61,052 nt of DNA from Actinomadura roseirufa (lineage in GTDB: Bacteria; Actinomycetota; Actinomycetes; Streptosporangiales; Streptosporangiaceae). Positions 1 to 8,314 of this stretch are shown here, piece after piece. Under the pieces are notes generated by a model, which saw only the letters and a list, made by a program, of their open reading frames with translations, searched no databases and had not been told where the DNA came from. Location of the stretch: the NCBI RefSeq assembly GCF_900659635.1, contig NZ_CAACVB010000019.1:1-61052 (forward strand), written 5' to 3'. Every line of letters begins with the position of its first letter. Positions within the stretch are counted from its first letter, which is position 1. A program made the translations under genes and the position numbers.

Positions 1-37
1 AGAGTGCCGTTGCGAGGGTGTTCAGGTTGTTCGTCAC
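1..37 (-). mobile_element. N-terminal end of an IS982-like transposase, cut by the window edge
   Basis: Reading the minus strand from a GTG at 37, the first 12 codons give VTNNLNTLATAL. This resembles the N-terminus of IS982-family transposases in actinomycetes, which typically begin with an NLNTLxTALYVK-like motif. The rest lies outside the window, so the family call rests on a very short match. A 13-base imperfect inverted repeat (12-24 against 48-60, one mismatch, 23-base loop) spans the start and could be a transcription barrier or part of the element end. Confidence 0.4.
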
Positions 38-60
38 AAAACGATCATGAACGCCCTCGC

Positions 61-408
61 TTCATGCCCGCAGGCCATCCCTTGGAATCAATCATCTAGG
101 CGGGGGCGGTGAGGTAAGCCCCTGATGACCGGCACCCGTCCGAGCGTCCGGCCTGGGAGACCGCGTCGGAGATCTTCTACCGGTGGGCGGCCGGCCCCGA
201 GGGAGGGGTTCGTGGAGTTCGCCGGGAACATCCCCGCGACGCCCGCCTCGCTGATCGACGCCGGGAACGGATTCGCCGCGATCGCCGGCCGCGAGCCGCG
301 CTGCCATGAAGTCACAGGCGAGTCCGACGTCTGATCGCGTCGAGACCGGCACCCTGCCGTATTCGTCTGTGTCGTACTGGCCGGACCGGCGCGGCTGCCG
401 GGGCAGCG
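61..408. other. No recognisable gene; probable debris of mobile DNA
   Basis: Both strands carry open frames here because of high GC, but none has a convincing ribosome binding site or a recognisable domain. The stretch lies between a transposase end and an integrase-like remnant and is most simply degraded mobile DNA. A plus-strand frame at 125-334 ends in a protein-like tail (FVEFAGNIPATPASL) that I could not assign. Confidence 0.35.
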
Positions 409-610
409 GCCGGCAGCGATGAGGTGCTTGGTGGCGGTGCCGTGATGGCAGCCGAGGGCCTGAGCGACGAAGGTGCAGGGACTTGGAGCACGAGTTGCCG
501 GAACGTCGCGGTGCGGGCCTGGGCGACCGGCAGGCCGTGCGCGCGCAGTTGCCGTAGGAGTGCGCGTGGGCGGGGCGTCGGCCGGTTCCTGGCCGGCGTG
601 GTACCGCGAG
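409..610 (-). pseudogene. Frameshifted C-terminal remnant of an integrase-like protein
   Basis: The minus strand reads LLRQLRAHGLPVAQARTA and on to QLVLQVPAP, then shifts frame by one base near 474 and continues VAQALGCHHGTATKHLIAAG. The two halves line up with the C-terminus of a tyrosine-recombinase-related protein common in streptomycetes, whose tail typically runs LRQLVLQAPAPVVAxxLGYH. The usual closing GGTWxxYAPGDH motif is missing. No intact N-terminus is present, so this is a broken relic. Family assignment is from memory of the motif and is moderate at best. Confidence 0.4.
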
Positions 611-747
611 CGTGGACGCGGCGTTCCCGCAGTTCCGCTCCTGGCCAAGCGCCTGCCGATGCCGGGACCCGGGGAAACTGGCCCGGTCACGTGTGGGTCC
701 GTTTCACCGACGTCCGCCCGCTGTGAGCGGGTGCCAGGCGTCCGGCT

Positions 748-1098
748 CTAGGGCGCCTCTGCGGTGTCGGTGGTCGTGATGCCGCTTGTTCGGTGCTGGG
801 CGCTCAGTACGGAGTCCAGCAGGCCGGGGAACAGGGCGTCGAGGTCCTCTCGGCGCAACCGTACGAGCCGGGATCGGCCCTGCACCGTCGTCCACGTCAC
901 GCCGGCCTCGCGCAGCACCCGGTAGTGGTGCGACAGCGTCGTCTGATGCACGTCGATCTCGGCGCCGATCGCGTTGCAGAAGTCCTCGCCCATCCGGTCC
1001 AGGCGCAGGACGAGGTCCAGCCGCACCGGATCGGCCAGAGCGCGCAGCACCTCCACCAGCCGGATGGCCTCGGTCGCGGGCTGTGACACCTCACGCAT
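748..1098 (-). CDS. ArsR/SmtB-family winged-helix regulator
   Basis: A 116-residue protein with the compact ArsR fold. LVEVLRALADPVRLDLVLRL forms the first helices (about residues 13-32), HQTTLSHHYRVLREAG is the DNA-recognition helix-turn-helix (about 51-66), and a beta wing follows. One Cys (EDFCNAIGAE) is present but no CxC metal site, so the ligand is unlikely to be a thiol-bound metal. It is divergent from an MFS exporter at 1224, with a 26-bp dyad between the two. The usual arrangement is repression of both genes until an inducer binds. Family call is firm; the ligand is unknown. Confidence 0.88.
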   Translation of the reverse strand: MREVSQPATEAIRLVEVLRALADPVRLDLVLRLDRMGEDFCNAIGAEIDVHQTTLSHHYRVLREAGVTWTTVQGRSRLVRLRREDLDALFPGLLDSVLSAQHRTSGITTTDTAEAP

Positions 1099-1143
1099 CG
1101 CCGCCCCCTGTGTTCAGCACGCCCGCTACGCTACCAACTCATT

Positions 1144-1169
1144 GATAGATGGACAAGTATCCATGTATC
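1144..1169. promoter_or_regulatory. Candidate ArsR operator (26-bp dyad)
   Basis: Arms GATAGATGGA (1144-1153) and TCCATGTATC (1160-1169) pair at 9 of 10 positions around a 6-base centre. The dyad sits in the 125-bp gap between the divergent ArsR gene and the MFS gene, the expected position for a shared operator. It is also markedly more AT-rich than its surroundings. Confidence 0.55.
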
Positions 1170-1223
1170 GCCTAGGGTTCCGCTCGGTACTTCCGAGGTC
1201 CCTTCGAAAGGCGGCACCACCCG

Positions 1224-2423
1224 GTGTTCAAACGACTGCTTCCGCTGGCCCTGGCGACCTTCGCCGTCGGCACCGACAGCTACGTCATCGCCGGCCTGCT
1301 CCCGGCCATCGCCACCGACCTTCGGGTCTCCACTCCCGCCGCCGGGCAGCTGGTGACGGTGTTCGCCCTGGTGATGGCCTTGTCGGCGCCCATCATGGGC
1401 GCGCTCACCAGTGGACTGGACCGGCGGTCCGCGCTGCTGATCGCGTTGAGCGTCTTCGTGGCCGGCAACGCCGCCACCGCCCTGGGTACGACCTACGAGG
1501 TGGTGATGATCGCTCGCATCGTCACCGCCGCCGGGGCCGGAATGATCAACTCCGCCGCGTCCAGCACCGCGGGGGCCATCGCGCCTCCGGAACGCCGAGG
1601 CGGGGCCCTGGCCTTCGTCCTGGGCGGCCTCACGCTGGCGACGGCGCTGGGGCTTCCGCTCGGCACGCTGATCGGGCGTACCGACTGGCACATCACCCTG
1701 TGGGCCGTCGCGGGCATCGGCCTCGTCGCGATCCTCGGGATCGCCTTCGGCCTGCCCAAGGTGAGGCTCCCCGCCGCCTCACTGGGTGACCGGCTGCGCC
1801 CGCTCAAGCAGGGCCGGGTCCTCGCGCTGCTGGCCGTCACCGCACTGAGCTTCGTCGGCGCCTACACCCTCTACACCTACATCGGCCCCGCCTTGGAGGA
1901 CGTGACCGACGGCTCCGAATCGGTGCTCACCGTCATCCTGTTCGCCTGGGGACTGGGCGTCCTGGCCGGGAACATCATCGCCGGACGGCTCGTGGACCGG
2001 CATGACCCCGCGCACGTGCTGACCGGTCCCCTGGCCGTCGCCGCCATCGCCCTCGCCCTCGCTCCGGTGGCGACCGCGACGCTCGTGTCCACCCTGGTGT
2101 GGGCCGCGATCTGGGGCGCGGCACTGGGCGTCGTCGTCGTGCCCCAGCAGCACCGGCTCATCGCCCTCAGCCCGGCCGCGGCACCGGTTCTGCTCGGCCT
2201 CAACTCCTCGGCCATCTATGCCGGGATCGCCCTCGGCGGCGGCTTGGGCGGACTGGTGCAGGAATGGTTCGGCGTCGAGCCGGCCTCACTGGGGCTGCCC
2301 GCCGCCGCCGTCACGATCCTGGCACTGCTCTACCACCTGACGACCGCACGCCGCCGCGCGTCCGCGACTCCCCGGCAGGCCCCCTCCACCACGGAGGCCC
2401 TCAGGGACGGCTCGCGCCGGTGA
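1224..2423 (+). CDS. MFS exporter, DHA1-like
   Basis: A 399-residue, 12-helix major facilitator. The N-terminus (LPLALATFAVGTDSYVIAGL) is typical of drug/arabinose-efflux-type permeases, and loop 2-3 carries the expected basic cluster (SGLDRRSALL). A GTG start at 1224 follows an AAAGGCGG-like ribosome binding site. Its last 23 bases overlap the convergent TetR gene. Divergent pairing with an ArsR regulator suggests induced export of a small molecule. The substrate cannot be read from sequence. Confidence 0.87.
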   Translation: MFKRLLPLALATFAVGTDSYVIAGLLPAIATDLRVSTPAAGQLVTVFALVMALSAPIMGALTSGLDRRSALLIALSVFVAGNAATALGTTYEVVMIARIVTAAGAGMINSAASSTAGAIAPPERRGGALAFVLGGLTLATALGLPLGTLIGRTDWHITLWAVAGIGLVAILGIAFGLPKVRLPAASLGDRLRPLKQGRVLALLAVTALSFVGAYTLYTYIGPALEDVTDGSESVLTVILFAWGLGVLAGNIIAGRLVDRHDPAHVLTGPLAVAAIALALAPVATATLVSTLVWAAIWGAALGVVVVPQQHRLIALSPAAAPVLLGLNSSAIYAGIALGGGLGGLVQEWFGVEPASLGLPAAAVTILALLYHLTTARRRASATPRQAPSTTEALRDGSRR

Positions 2424-3105
2424 GGCGGGCGGCGATGCCGTCGAGAACGTAGATCAGGCCCTGGTCGAAGGTGGCGTCCCAGTCGTGTCCGCTGAGGTGG
2501 CCGTGCTCGGCCAGGGTCGGATAGCGGTCGCGCCGCTCCCGCAGGTGCTCGTCCGCGGCCCGCCGGACGTCGCCCTCGTCCTGGCCCCCGTCGCGGCCCT
2601 GCCATGCCGCCTGCATCATCGCCGCGCCGATGACGTGGTGGGACAGCGCGTAGGCGGCGGCCGTCCGCTCCAGGCCCGCCAGCCCCGCGTCCAGGAGCGT
2701 CGCGTGCAGGAACTCGGTGCGCTCCAGCACGTTCGGCCCGAGCAGGGGACGGGCCAGCAGCGTCGCGGTCCAGGGATGCCGCAGCATCGCGGCGCGCCAC
2801 TCCCCCACCAGCGCGGTCACGTCCGCCCGCCAGCCGCCCGACGGCGGCTCCGGCAGGCGCGCCTCCCCGAACACCGCGTCCAGCGCCAGGTCCAGGACGT
2901 CGTCCTTGGTCTGCACATGCCAGTACAGCGTGGTGGAACCGGTGTCCAGCCGCTCGGCGAGACGGCGCATCGTCAGCTTGCCGATGCCCTCCTCGTCGAG
3001 CAGGGCCACGGCCTCCGCCACGATGCGCTCCCTGGTCAGAGGGGGTCCTTCGCGCCTGGGCCGCGTCTCCCTGAACCAGACCCGTCCCGCTTCGCCGCTC
3101 ACCAT
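2401..3105 (-). CDS. TetR-family repressor
   Basis: About 234 residues. The N-terminal helix-turn-helix (RERIVAEAVALLDEEGIGKL, then TMRRLAERL and GSTTLYWHVQTKDDVL) is canonical TetR, followed by a helical TetR_C-type ligand domain. The ATG at 3105 is chosen; an in-frame GTG at 3114 is possible. It is divergent from an ABC-F gene, with CTAGTAC half-sites between them, a layout common for antibiotic-responsive TetR/ABC-F pairs. The ligand is unknown. Confidence 0.87.
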   Translation of the reverse strand: MVSGEAGRVWFRETRPRREGPPLTRERIVAEAVALLDEEGIGKLTMRRLAERLDTGSTTLYWHVQTKDDVLDLALDAVFGEARLPEPPSGGWRADVTALVGEWRAAMLRHPWTATLLARPLLGPNVLERTEFLHATLLDAGLAGLERTAAAYALSHHVIGAAMMQAAWQGRDGGQDEGDVRRAADEHLRERRDRYPTLAEHGHLSGHDWDATFDQGLIYVLDGIAARLTGASRP

Positions 3106-3115
3106 GGCGACCACT

Positions 3116-3170
3116 CTAGTACGTTGTGCGGTGACCGGATCATTGGTCTAGTACTGGACCGACGTACTAG
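3116..3170. promoter_or_regulatory. Candidate TetR operator with three half-sites
   Basis: CTAGTAC occurs at 3116-3122 and 3148-3154, and its complement GTACTAG at 3164-3170. The last two make a perfect 7-bp dyad with a 9-base spacer. All lie between the divergent TetR and ABC-F starts, so one repressor could cover both promoters. Confidence 0.6.
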
Positions 3171-3181
3171 TGGGGGTTCGC

Positions 3182-4765
3182 ATGGGGCACATCGAGGTGA
3201 GCGGGCTCACGCACGTCCTGCCCGACGGGCGGGTCCTGCTGGACGAGGTCTCCTTCCGCGTCGGGGAGGGCGGCAAGGCCGCTCTCGTCGGCCCGAACGG
3301 CGCGGGAAAGACGACCCTGCTGCGGGTCATCGCGGGCGAGGTGGCGGCGTTCGCGGGAACCGTCGTCCAGTCGGGCGGGCTGGGGGTGATGAGGCAGTTC
3401 GTCCCCGGCGACCGCACCGTCCGGGACCTGCTGCTGTCGGTGGCCCCCGACCGGATCCGGGCGGCCGCCGAGGCGCTGGCGGCGGCCGAGGCGGCGCTGG
3501 ACGACGGCGAGGCGAGCCAGCTTGCCTACGCGGAGGCCATCACCGACTACACCGACGCGGGCGGATACGACCTGGAGGTCGTCTGGGACGCCTGTACCAC
3601 CATCGCGCTCGGGCTCTCCTACGACGTGGCCGGGGATCGGAAGGCGGGCACCCTGTCGGGCGGTGAGCAGAAGAGGCTCATGCTGGAGGCGCTGCTACGA
3701 GGTCCCGACGAGGTGCTCCTGCTCGACGAGCCGGACAACTACCTGGACGTGCCGGGCAAGGAATGGCTGGAGGAGAGGCTGCGGAGCACCACGAAGACCG
3801 TCCTGCTCGTCTCGCACGACCGCTGGCTGCTCGACCGGGCCGCCGACCGGATCATCACCGTGGAGGCCGGGACCGTCTGGGTGCACGGCGGAGGGTTCGC
3901 GAGCTATCCGCAGGCGCGGCACGACCGCGCCGCCCGGCTCGACGAGCGCCGCCGTCGCTGGGACGAGGAGCACGCCCGCCTGCGGCGCCTCGTGCACGTC
4001 CTGCGGCAGCGGTCGGCCGGGAACGACGCGGTGGCCGGGGCCTACCAGGCGGCGCGGACCCGTCTCGCCCGGTTCGAGGAGGCCGGGCCGCCGGAGAGCC
4101 CGCCCCGCGAGCAGCGGGTGCGGATGCGGCTGCGCGGCGGGCGGACCGGCAAGCGCGCGGTCATCTGCGACGGCCTGGAGCTGACCGGGCTGGCGCGGCC
4201 CTTCGACCTGGAGATCCACTACGGGGAGCGCGTCGCGGTGCTCGGCTCCAACGGCTCCGGCAAGTCCCGCTTCCTCCGGCTCCTCGCCGGGCTGCCCGCC
4301 GCCGACGTCCCGCACCTCGGCTCGGCGCGGCTCGGCGCCCGCGTCGTCGCGGGGCACTTCGTCCAGACCCATGCCCGGCCCGACCTGCTCGGCCGCACCC
4401 CGGCCGAGATCATCATGACCGGCCACGCGCAGACCCTCAACGACGCGATGCGCGCCCTGGCCCGCTACGAGCTGGCCCCCGCCGGGCGGCAGCCGTTCGA
4501 GACACTGTCGGGGGGCCAGCAGGCCCGGTTGCAGATCCTGCTCCTGGAACTGTCCGGCTGCACGTTGCTGCTCCTCGACGAGCCCACCGACAACCTCGAC
4601 CTGGCCAGCGCCCAGGCGTTGCAGGACGCCCTGGAGGACTTCTCCGGGACGGTGCTCGCCGTCACGCACGACCGCTGGTTCGCCGCCGCGTCGGACCGCT
4701 ACCTGATCTTCGGTGCGGATGGCCGGGTGCGTGAGAGCGACGAGCCGGTCTGGCGTGACGGCTGA
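3182..4765 (+). CDS. ABC-F family ATPase (ribosome-protection type)
   Basis: A 527-residue protein with two fused ATPase domains and no membrane segments, as in ABC-F translation factors. Domain 1 has Walker A GPNGAGKTT (about residue 37), signature LSGGEQKR and Walker B LLLDEPDNYLD. Domain 2 has GSNGSGKSR, LSGGQQAR and LLLLDEPTDNLD. The charged helical linker between them corresponds to the P-site tRNA interaction motif. The ATG at 3182 follows GTGGGGG; an upstream in-frame GTG at 3170 is less likely. Members act on the ribosome, either in housekeeping or by dislodging antibiotics. The adjacent TetR favours an inducible resistance role, which is an inference. Confidence 0.88.
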   Translation: MGHIEVSGLTHVLPDGRVLLDEVSFRVGEGGKAALVGPNGAGKTTLLRVIAGEVAAFAGTVVQSGGLGVMRQFVPGDRTVRDLLLSVAPDRIRAAAEALAAAEAALDDGEASQLAYAEAITDYTDAGGYDLEVVWDACTTIALGLSYDVAGDRKAGTLSGGEQKRLMLEALLRGPDEVLLLDEPDNYLDVPGKEWLEERLRSTTKTVLLVSHDRWLLDRAADRIITVEAGTVWVHGGGFASYPQARHDRAARLDERRRRWDEEHARLRRLVHVLRQRSAGNDAVAGAYQAARTRLARFEEAGPPESPPREQRVRMRLRGGRTGKRAVICDGLELTGLARPFDLEIHYGERVAVLGSNGSGKSRFLRLLAGLPAADVPHLGSARLGARVVAGHFVQTHARPDLLGRTPAEIIMTGHAQTLNDAMRALARYELAPAGRQPFETLSGGQQARLQILLLELSGCTLLLLDEPTDNLDLASAQALQDALEDFSGTVLAVTHDRWFAAASDRYLIFGADGRVRESDEPVWRDG

Positions 4766-4778
4766 GCGGTGGGCGCTC

Positions 4779-6212
4779 CTAGGAGGCGGAACCGGTTGGG
4801 CGGCCCGCCGCCCGCGCGGTGAGAACGCCGAACGCGCAGATGACGGCGAACCCGAACATCACATATCGCGCCGAGACGGCCGTCGACCCGCCCAGGTTGA
4901 CCAGCACGCCCGCGACGGCCGTGCCGAAGGCGGTGGACAGCGTCGTCACGGCGGCGACGGCCGCCGCCGCCCGCCTCCCCTCGTCCGGGTCGGGCGCACT
5001 GGACATCGCGGCGACCGACAGGTGCGGGAAGGCGATCCCGATGCCGGACCCGGCGACGACCAGCACCGGCACCCAGACGGCCACCAGCCAGCCCGGGGCG
5101 TCCTCGCGCTGCAGGAGCCCCTGGAGGAGGAACCCGGACGCCAGCAGCACCGGGCCGAGGGCCCGGAGCCGCCGCACCGTCCGCGCGCCGGTCGCCGACG
5201 AGCTGCCGATCTGCGTGACCGACCAGCCGAGCGAGACCGCCGCGCCGAAGAACCCGGCCGCGAGCGGCGGCAGCCCGCCGAGCCGCTGGCCGAACAGCGG
5301 GACGAACGACTCGACCGCGACACCGAACGTCAGCAGCGCGAGCGTCAGGTACACCCACTTGAGCGGCGAGCCCGCCCGGTACGTGGCGCGCGGGAAGACC
5401 CGCACCTCGCTGCGCCGCTCGTGGACGACGAACGCGGCCACCAGCAGCAGGCCCGCCGCGACCGACACGGCCATCCAGAACGTCCCGGGCACGACGCCCG
5501 CCACGCTGACGGCCACGGTCGCGGCCGTGACCAGCGCGAGCGACCCGGCGGGCACCGGGACGCGCGCGCCGCCGCGCTCACCGCGCGGCAGCACCTTCGG
5601 GACGGCCGCGCAGCACAGCCCCGCGACGGCCGCCACCAGCACGAACGCCAGCCGCCACGAGCCGAACTGGGCGCACAGCCCGCCGAGCGCGGGCCCGGCG
5701 AAGTTCCCCACGCCGTACATCGCGGACATGAGCGCGTTGCCGCGGGTCCAGAGGCGTCGCGGCAGGGCCGAGTGGACGGCGGCGAACCCGAGCCCGGACA
5801 GCAGCCCGGCACCGAGCCCTTGGACGCCCCGCCCGGCGAGCAGCACCGGCATAGCCGGGCTCGCCGCGCAGGCCAGCGACCCGGCCGCGAACCCGGTGAA
5901 GCCGAGCAGGTAGGCCGGGACGGTCCCCCACCGCGCCAGCGTCCGGCCGACGAGCATCGTCGCGACCACCATGGCGACGAGGTAGACGGTCATGTTCCAG
6001 GCGTAGAAGCCGGCGCCGCCGAGGTCGGCGACCGCCGTCGGGAGCAGGCTGGAGGCCAGGTAGATGTTGACCGCGCCGACGAGGACGCCCCCGGCCAGCA
6101 CGATCACGGCTCCGAGGTGCTCGGGCCCCAGCAGCTCGCGCCACGCCGGCGGGCGCTCCGGGACGTCCTCCTCCAGGGCGCGGGCCGCGCCGCGCGGTTC
6201 GTCAAGAGTCAT
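4779..6212 (-). CDS. MFS transporter
   Basis: About 477 residues rich in hydrophobic helices. Domain entry AVIVLAGGVLVGAVNIYLAS is followed by motif-A-like VGRTLARWGTVPAYLLGF and GRGVQGLGAGLLSGLGF, typical of DHA2/DHA1 drug-proton antiporters. The ATG at 6212 is preceded by a weak GAAGG. A longer form from 6260 is open but starts with poor coding character. It is convergent with the ABC-F gene and has no adjacent regulator of its own. Substrate unknown. Confidence 0.83.
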   Translation of the reverse strand: MTLDEPRGAARALEEDVPERPPAWRELLGPEHLGAVIVLAGGVLVGAVNIYLASSLLPTAVADLGGAGFYAWNMTVYLVAMVVATMLVGRTLARWGTVPAYLLGFTGFAAGSLACAASPAMPVLLAGRGVQGLGAGLLSGLGFAAVHSALPRRLWTRGNALMSAMYGVGNFAGPALGGLCAQFGSWRLAFVLVAAVAGLCCAAVPKVLPRGERGGARVPVPAGSLALVTAATVAVSVAGVVPGTFWMAVSVAAGLLLVAAFVVHERRSEVRVFPRATYRAGSPLKWVYLTLALLTFGVAVESFVPLFGQRLGGLPPLAAGFFGAAVSLGWSVTQIGSSSATGARTVRRLRALGPVLLASGFLLQGLLQREDAPGWLVAVWVPVLVVAGSGIGIAFPHLSVAAMSSAPDPDEGRRAAAAVAAVTTLSTAFGTAVAGVLVNLGGSTAVSARYVMFGFAVICAFGVLTARAAGRPTGSAS

Positions 6213-6313
6213 GCCTTCAGCCTGTCGTTGAAGGCGTCCCGGAGACTTCGCGGCGATCACGCCGTCACGTGCAGGCGCGGCGCGCGCGGAGGTCTCAACC
6301 CCCGCTCAGGGGT

Positions 6314-7141
6314 TCAGCTCTTGAGGAACTCCAGCAGGTCGGTGTTGAACTTCTCCTTGTCGCCCGGCACCAGGGCGATGCCGTGGGAACCGTCCTCGTA
6401 GACCTTCAGGGTGGCATCGGGGATGATCTCGGCGGACTTGCGGGCGGTGGCGTCGATCGGCACGATCTGGTCGTCGTCGCCGTGGACGATCAGCGTGGGC
6501 ACATCGATCTTCTTCAGGTCGGCGTGGAAGTCGGTGTAGGCGAAGGCGTCCACGCACCTGACACCGGCCTCGATGCTCTGGTGCATCGCCATGAACCAGA
6601 AGGCGTCCTTGTTGCCCTGGGTGACCCGGTTGCCCGGCCGGTTCGCGGAGAAGAACCCCTCGGCGGTGTCCTTCCAGAACTGCGAGCGCTCGGCGAGGAT
6701 GCCGCTCTTGAGGCCGTCGAAGACCTTCTCCGGGACGCCCTCGGGGTTGTCCGGCCCCTGGAGCATCAGCGGCGGGATCGCCGACAGCAGCACGGCCTTG
6801 CGGACCCGTCCGGTCCCGTGCCGTCCGATGTAGCGCGCCAGCTCGCCGCCGCCCATGGAGTGCGCGACCAGCGTCACGTCGCGCAGGTCCAGCGCCGTGA
6901 TCAGGTCGTTCAGGTCGTCGGCGAAGGTATCGAAGTCGTAGCCCTCCCAGGGCTGATCGGACCGGCCGTGGCCGCGCCGGTCGTGGGCGATGCCGCGGAA
7001 CCCGTCGTCGGCCACCGCCTTCATCTGGTCCTCCCAGGCGTCGGCGTTCAGCGGCCAGCCGTGGCTGAACACGACCGGATCGCCGGAGCCCCAGTCCTTG
7101 TAGAAGATCCTGACGTCGTCGCGCGTGGTGATGAAGGGCAT
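6314..7141 (-). CDS. Alpha/beta hydrolase, non-heme chloroperoxidase/arylesterase type
   Basis: A 275-residue alpha/beta-hydrolase: oxyanion-loop HGWPLNADAW, nucleophile elbow AHSMGGGE (Ser in GxSxG), an acid in HGDDDQIVPI and a catalytic His in EDGSHGIAL. The order and the opening MPFITTRDDVRIFYKDWGSG match the cofactor-free haloperoxidase and esterase group, whose natural substrates are rarely known. A small hairpin (AACCCC at 6297-6302, GGGGTT at 6309-6314) overlaps the stop and may end transcription. It is divergent from a NIPSNAP gene. Confidence 0.9.
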   Translation of the reverse strand: MPFITTRDDVRIFYKDWGSGDPVVFSHGWPLNADAWEDQMKAVADDGFRGIAHDRRGHGRSDQPWEGYDFDTFADDLNDLITALDLRDVTLVAHSMGGGELARYIGRHGTGRVRKAVLLSAIPPLMLQGPDNPEGVPEKVFDGLKSGILAERSQFWKDTAEGFFSANRPGNRVTQGNKDAFWFMAMHQSIEAGVRCVDAFAYTDFHADLKKIDVPTLIVHGDDDQIVPIDATARKSAEIIPDATLKVYEDGSHGIALVPGDKEKFNTDLLEFLKS

Positions 7142-7426
7142 GGCGGTCCGCCTCCTGCGTCGCTGCGATATGGGAACCCGGGCGGCCTGGCGCCCTCCGG
7201 GGAACCGGGCGCCCCGCACCGGCGGTCGCCCGTGGACGCCATACCCCTCCCGGCCGCCTCCGACCACCAAGCCTCGGTCGGAGGATCTTTACCGAGGAGG
7301 GCCTGCCCTCATCGTCCCGGCCGTCGGCCGCGCCACTCCGCCGATCGTGTTCGACAACAGGTGCGCGTGGAGCTGGCGGCGCTGCTCGGCACGATCACGC
7401 GGCCCTTCGGGACTAGAGTCGATCAG

Positions 7427-7765
7427 GTGAGCACTGTTCTCGAACTGCGCGTCTACGCCATCCACCCCGGGCAGCGGGACCGGTTCCACACGCTGATGGC
7501 CGAAGGCGTCGTCCCGATGCTCGGACGGCACGGCGTCGACGTGGTCGGCCACGGCCCGTCACGGCACGACGCCGACCACTATTACCTGCTCCGGGCCTTT
7601 CCCAGCGTCGAGGCCCGGGAGAAGGCGCTGACCGCCTTCTACGGCAGCCGGGAATGGAACGACGACCACGACGGGCCGGTCATGGCACTGATCGCCTCGT
7701 ACAACACGGCCGTGCTGCCCGCGTCGGCGGAGACGGCCCGCAGCCTCGCCGCCGACCTGGCCTGA
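7427..7765 (+). CDS. NIPSNAP-family small protein
   Basis: A 112-residue single ferredoxin-like domain: VLELRVYAIHPGQRDRFH, HYYLLRAFPSVEAREKAL and FYGSREW are hallmarks of NIPSNAP and related dimeric alpha-beta barrel proteins. The function of the bacterial members is not established. The GTG at 7427 has no ribosome binding site, but TAGAGT at 7414-7419 lies 7 bases upstream as a good -10 box, so the transcript is probably leaderless. Confidence 0.83.
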   Translation: MSTVLELRVYAIHPGQRDRFHTLMAEGVVPMLGRHGVDVVGHGPSRHDADHYYLLRAFPSVEAREKALTAFYGSREWNDDHDGPVMALIASYNTAVLPASAETARSLAADLA

Positions 7766-7877
7766 CGCTGCGCTCCCTTTGATCGGGTCGAGTCCCTGCT
7801 GATTCGGGGGCGCAGGGAGCCCAGCGCGTGCCGACGGTCAGCGCCGAGGTTGGATGCCGAGACGCGGCACGCGTCGC

Positions 7878-8042
7878 TCAGGCGAACCGCCGCCGGGTGG
7901 ATGCGTCGGCAGGTAGGAAGGTCTCCTTGTGCAGGCCCTCCAGGGCGGCATCGGCAGGAGTGGTGAGCTGGGCCGAGGTGCTGAAGAAGCGCAGTGTGCC
8001 TCCCTCGCCCGTGGCGAGTTCCAGGATGAGGACCGTTCGTGC
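7878..8042 (-). pseudogene. C-terminal fragment of an unidentified regulator-like protein
   Basis: A 54-codon open frame encodes TVLILELATGEGGTLRFFST and ends LPADASTRRRFA. It has good protein character (alternating strands, balanced composition) but no start: an in-frame stop lies immediately upstream inside the 8043-8069 palindrome. It may be the tail of a helix-turn-helix regulator whose N-terminal part was lost. The family is uncertain; that it is a coding relic seems more secure. Confidence 0.35.
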
Positions 8043-8069
8043 TCACCATGACCTCTGAGGTCATGGTGA
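8043..8069. repeat. Perfect 27-bp palindrome at a gene-fragment junction
   Basis: TCACCATGACCTC (8043-8055) and GAGGTCATGGTGA (8057-8069) are exact complements around a single T. It separates a 5'-truncated minus-strand fragment from a short plus-strand ORF. It could be an operator, a terminator or the scar of an inversion or deletion. Confidence 0.7.
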
Positions 8070-8128
8070 AACGTGCGATGCCCGTCCACGGTGGAGCCGT
8101 CAACGCAACGGCTATCCAGAGGATCGAC

Positions 8129-8242
8129 ATGGATGCGAATGCTGTCGTCGGGGCTTACCTGGCCACGTGGAACTCCGAGGGCGAAGACCGGGTGAAGCTC
8201 ATCGCCGAGCACTGGGCGACCGACGTGCCCGCCGGCGCCTGA
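8129..8242 (+). pseudogene. Truncated SnoaL/NTF2-like protein
   Basis: An ATG at 8129 with a strong AGAGGA box 5 bases upstream opens MDANAVVGAYLATWNSEGED, running on to RVKLIAEHWATDV. This is the usual first helix region of NTF2-like SnoaL proteins of about 120-140 residues. Here the frame ends after only 37 codons, right where the beta sheet should begin, so the rest appears deleted. A hairpin follows directly. Confidence 0.55.
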
Positions 8243-8257
8243 GCCCGGGCCCGGCCT

Positions 8258-8296
8258 CCGGCGGCGCAGAGCCGCAGAGCGCAGCCGCCGGCTTTT
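8258..8296 (+). terminator. Probable rho-independent terminator
   Basis: CCGGCGGC (8258-8265) pairs with GCCGCCGG (8284-8291) across an 18-base loop and is followed by CTTTTC. It lies between the truncated SnoaL-like ORF and the next exporter gene. Confidence 0.5.
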
Positions 8297-8314
8297 CTCA
8301 CAGGGAGCACCAGA

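Noticed and set aside
4713..6401. A 562-codon plus-strand frame across the MFS gene
   Set aside because: Arg/His/Gln-rich shadow of the minus-strand transporter, which has clear membrane helices.
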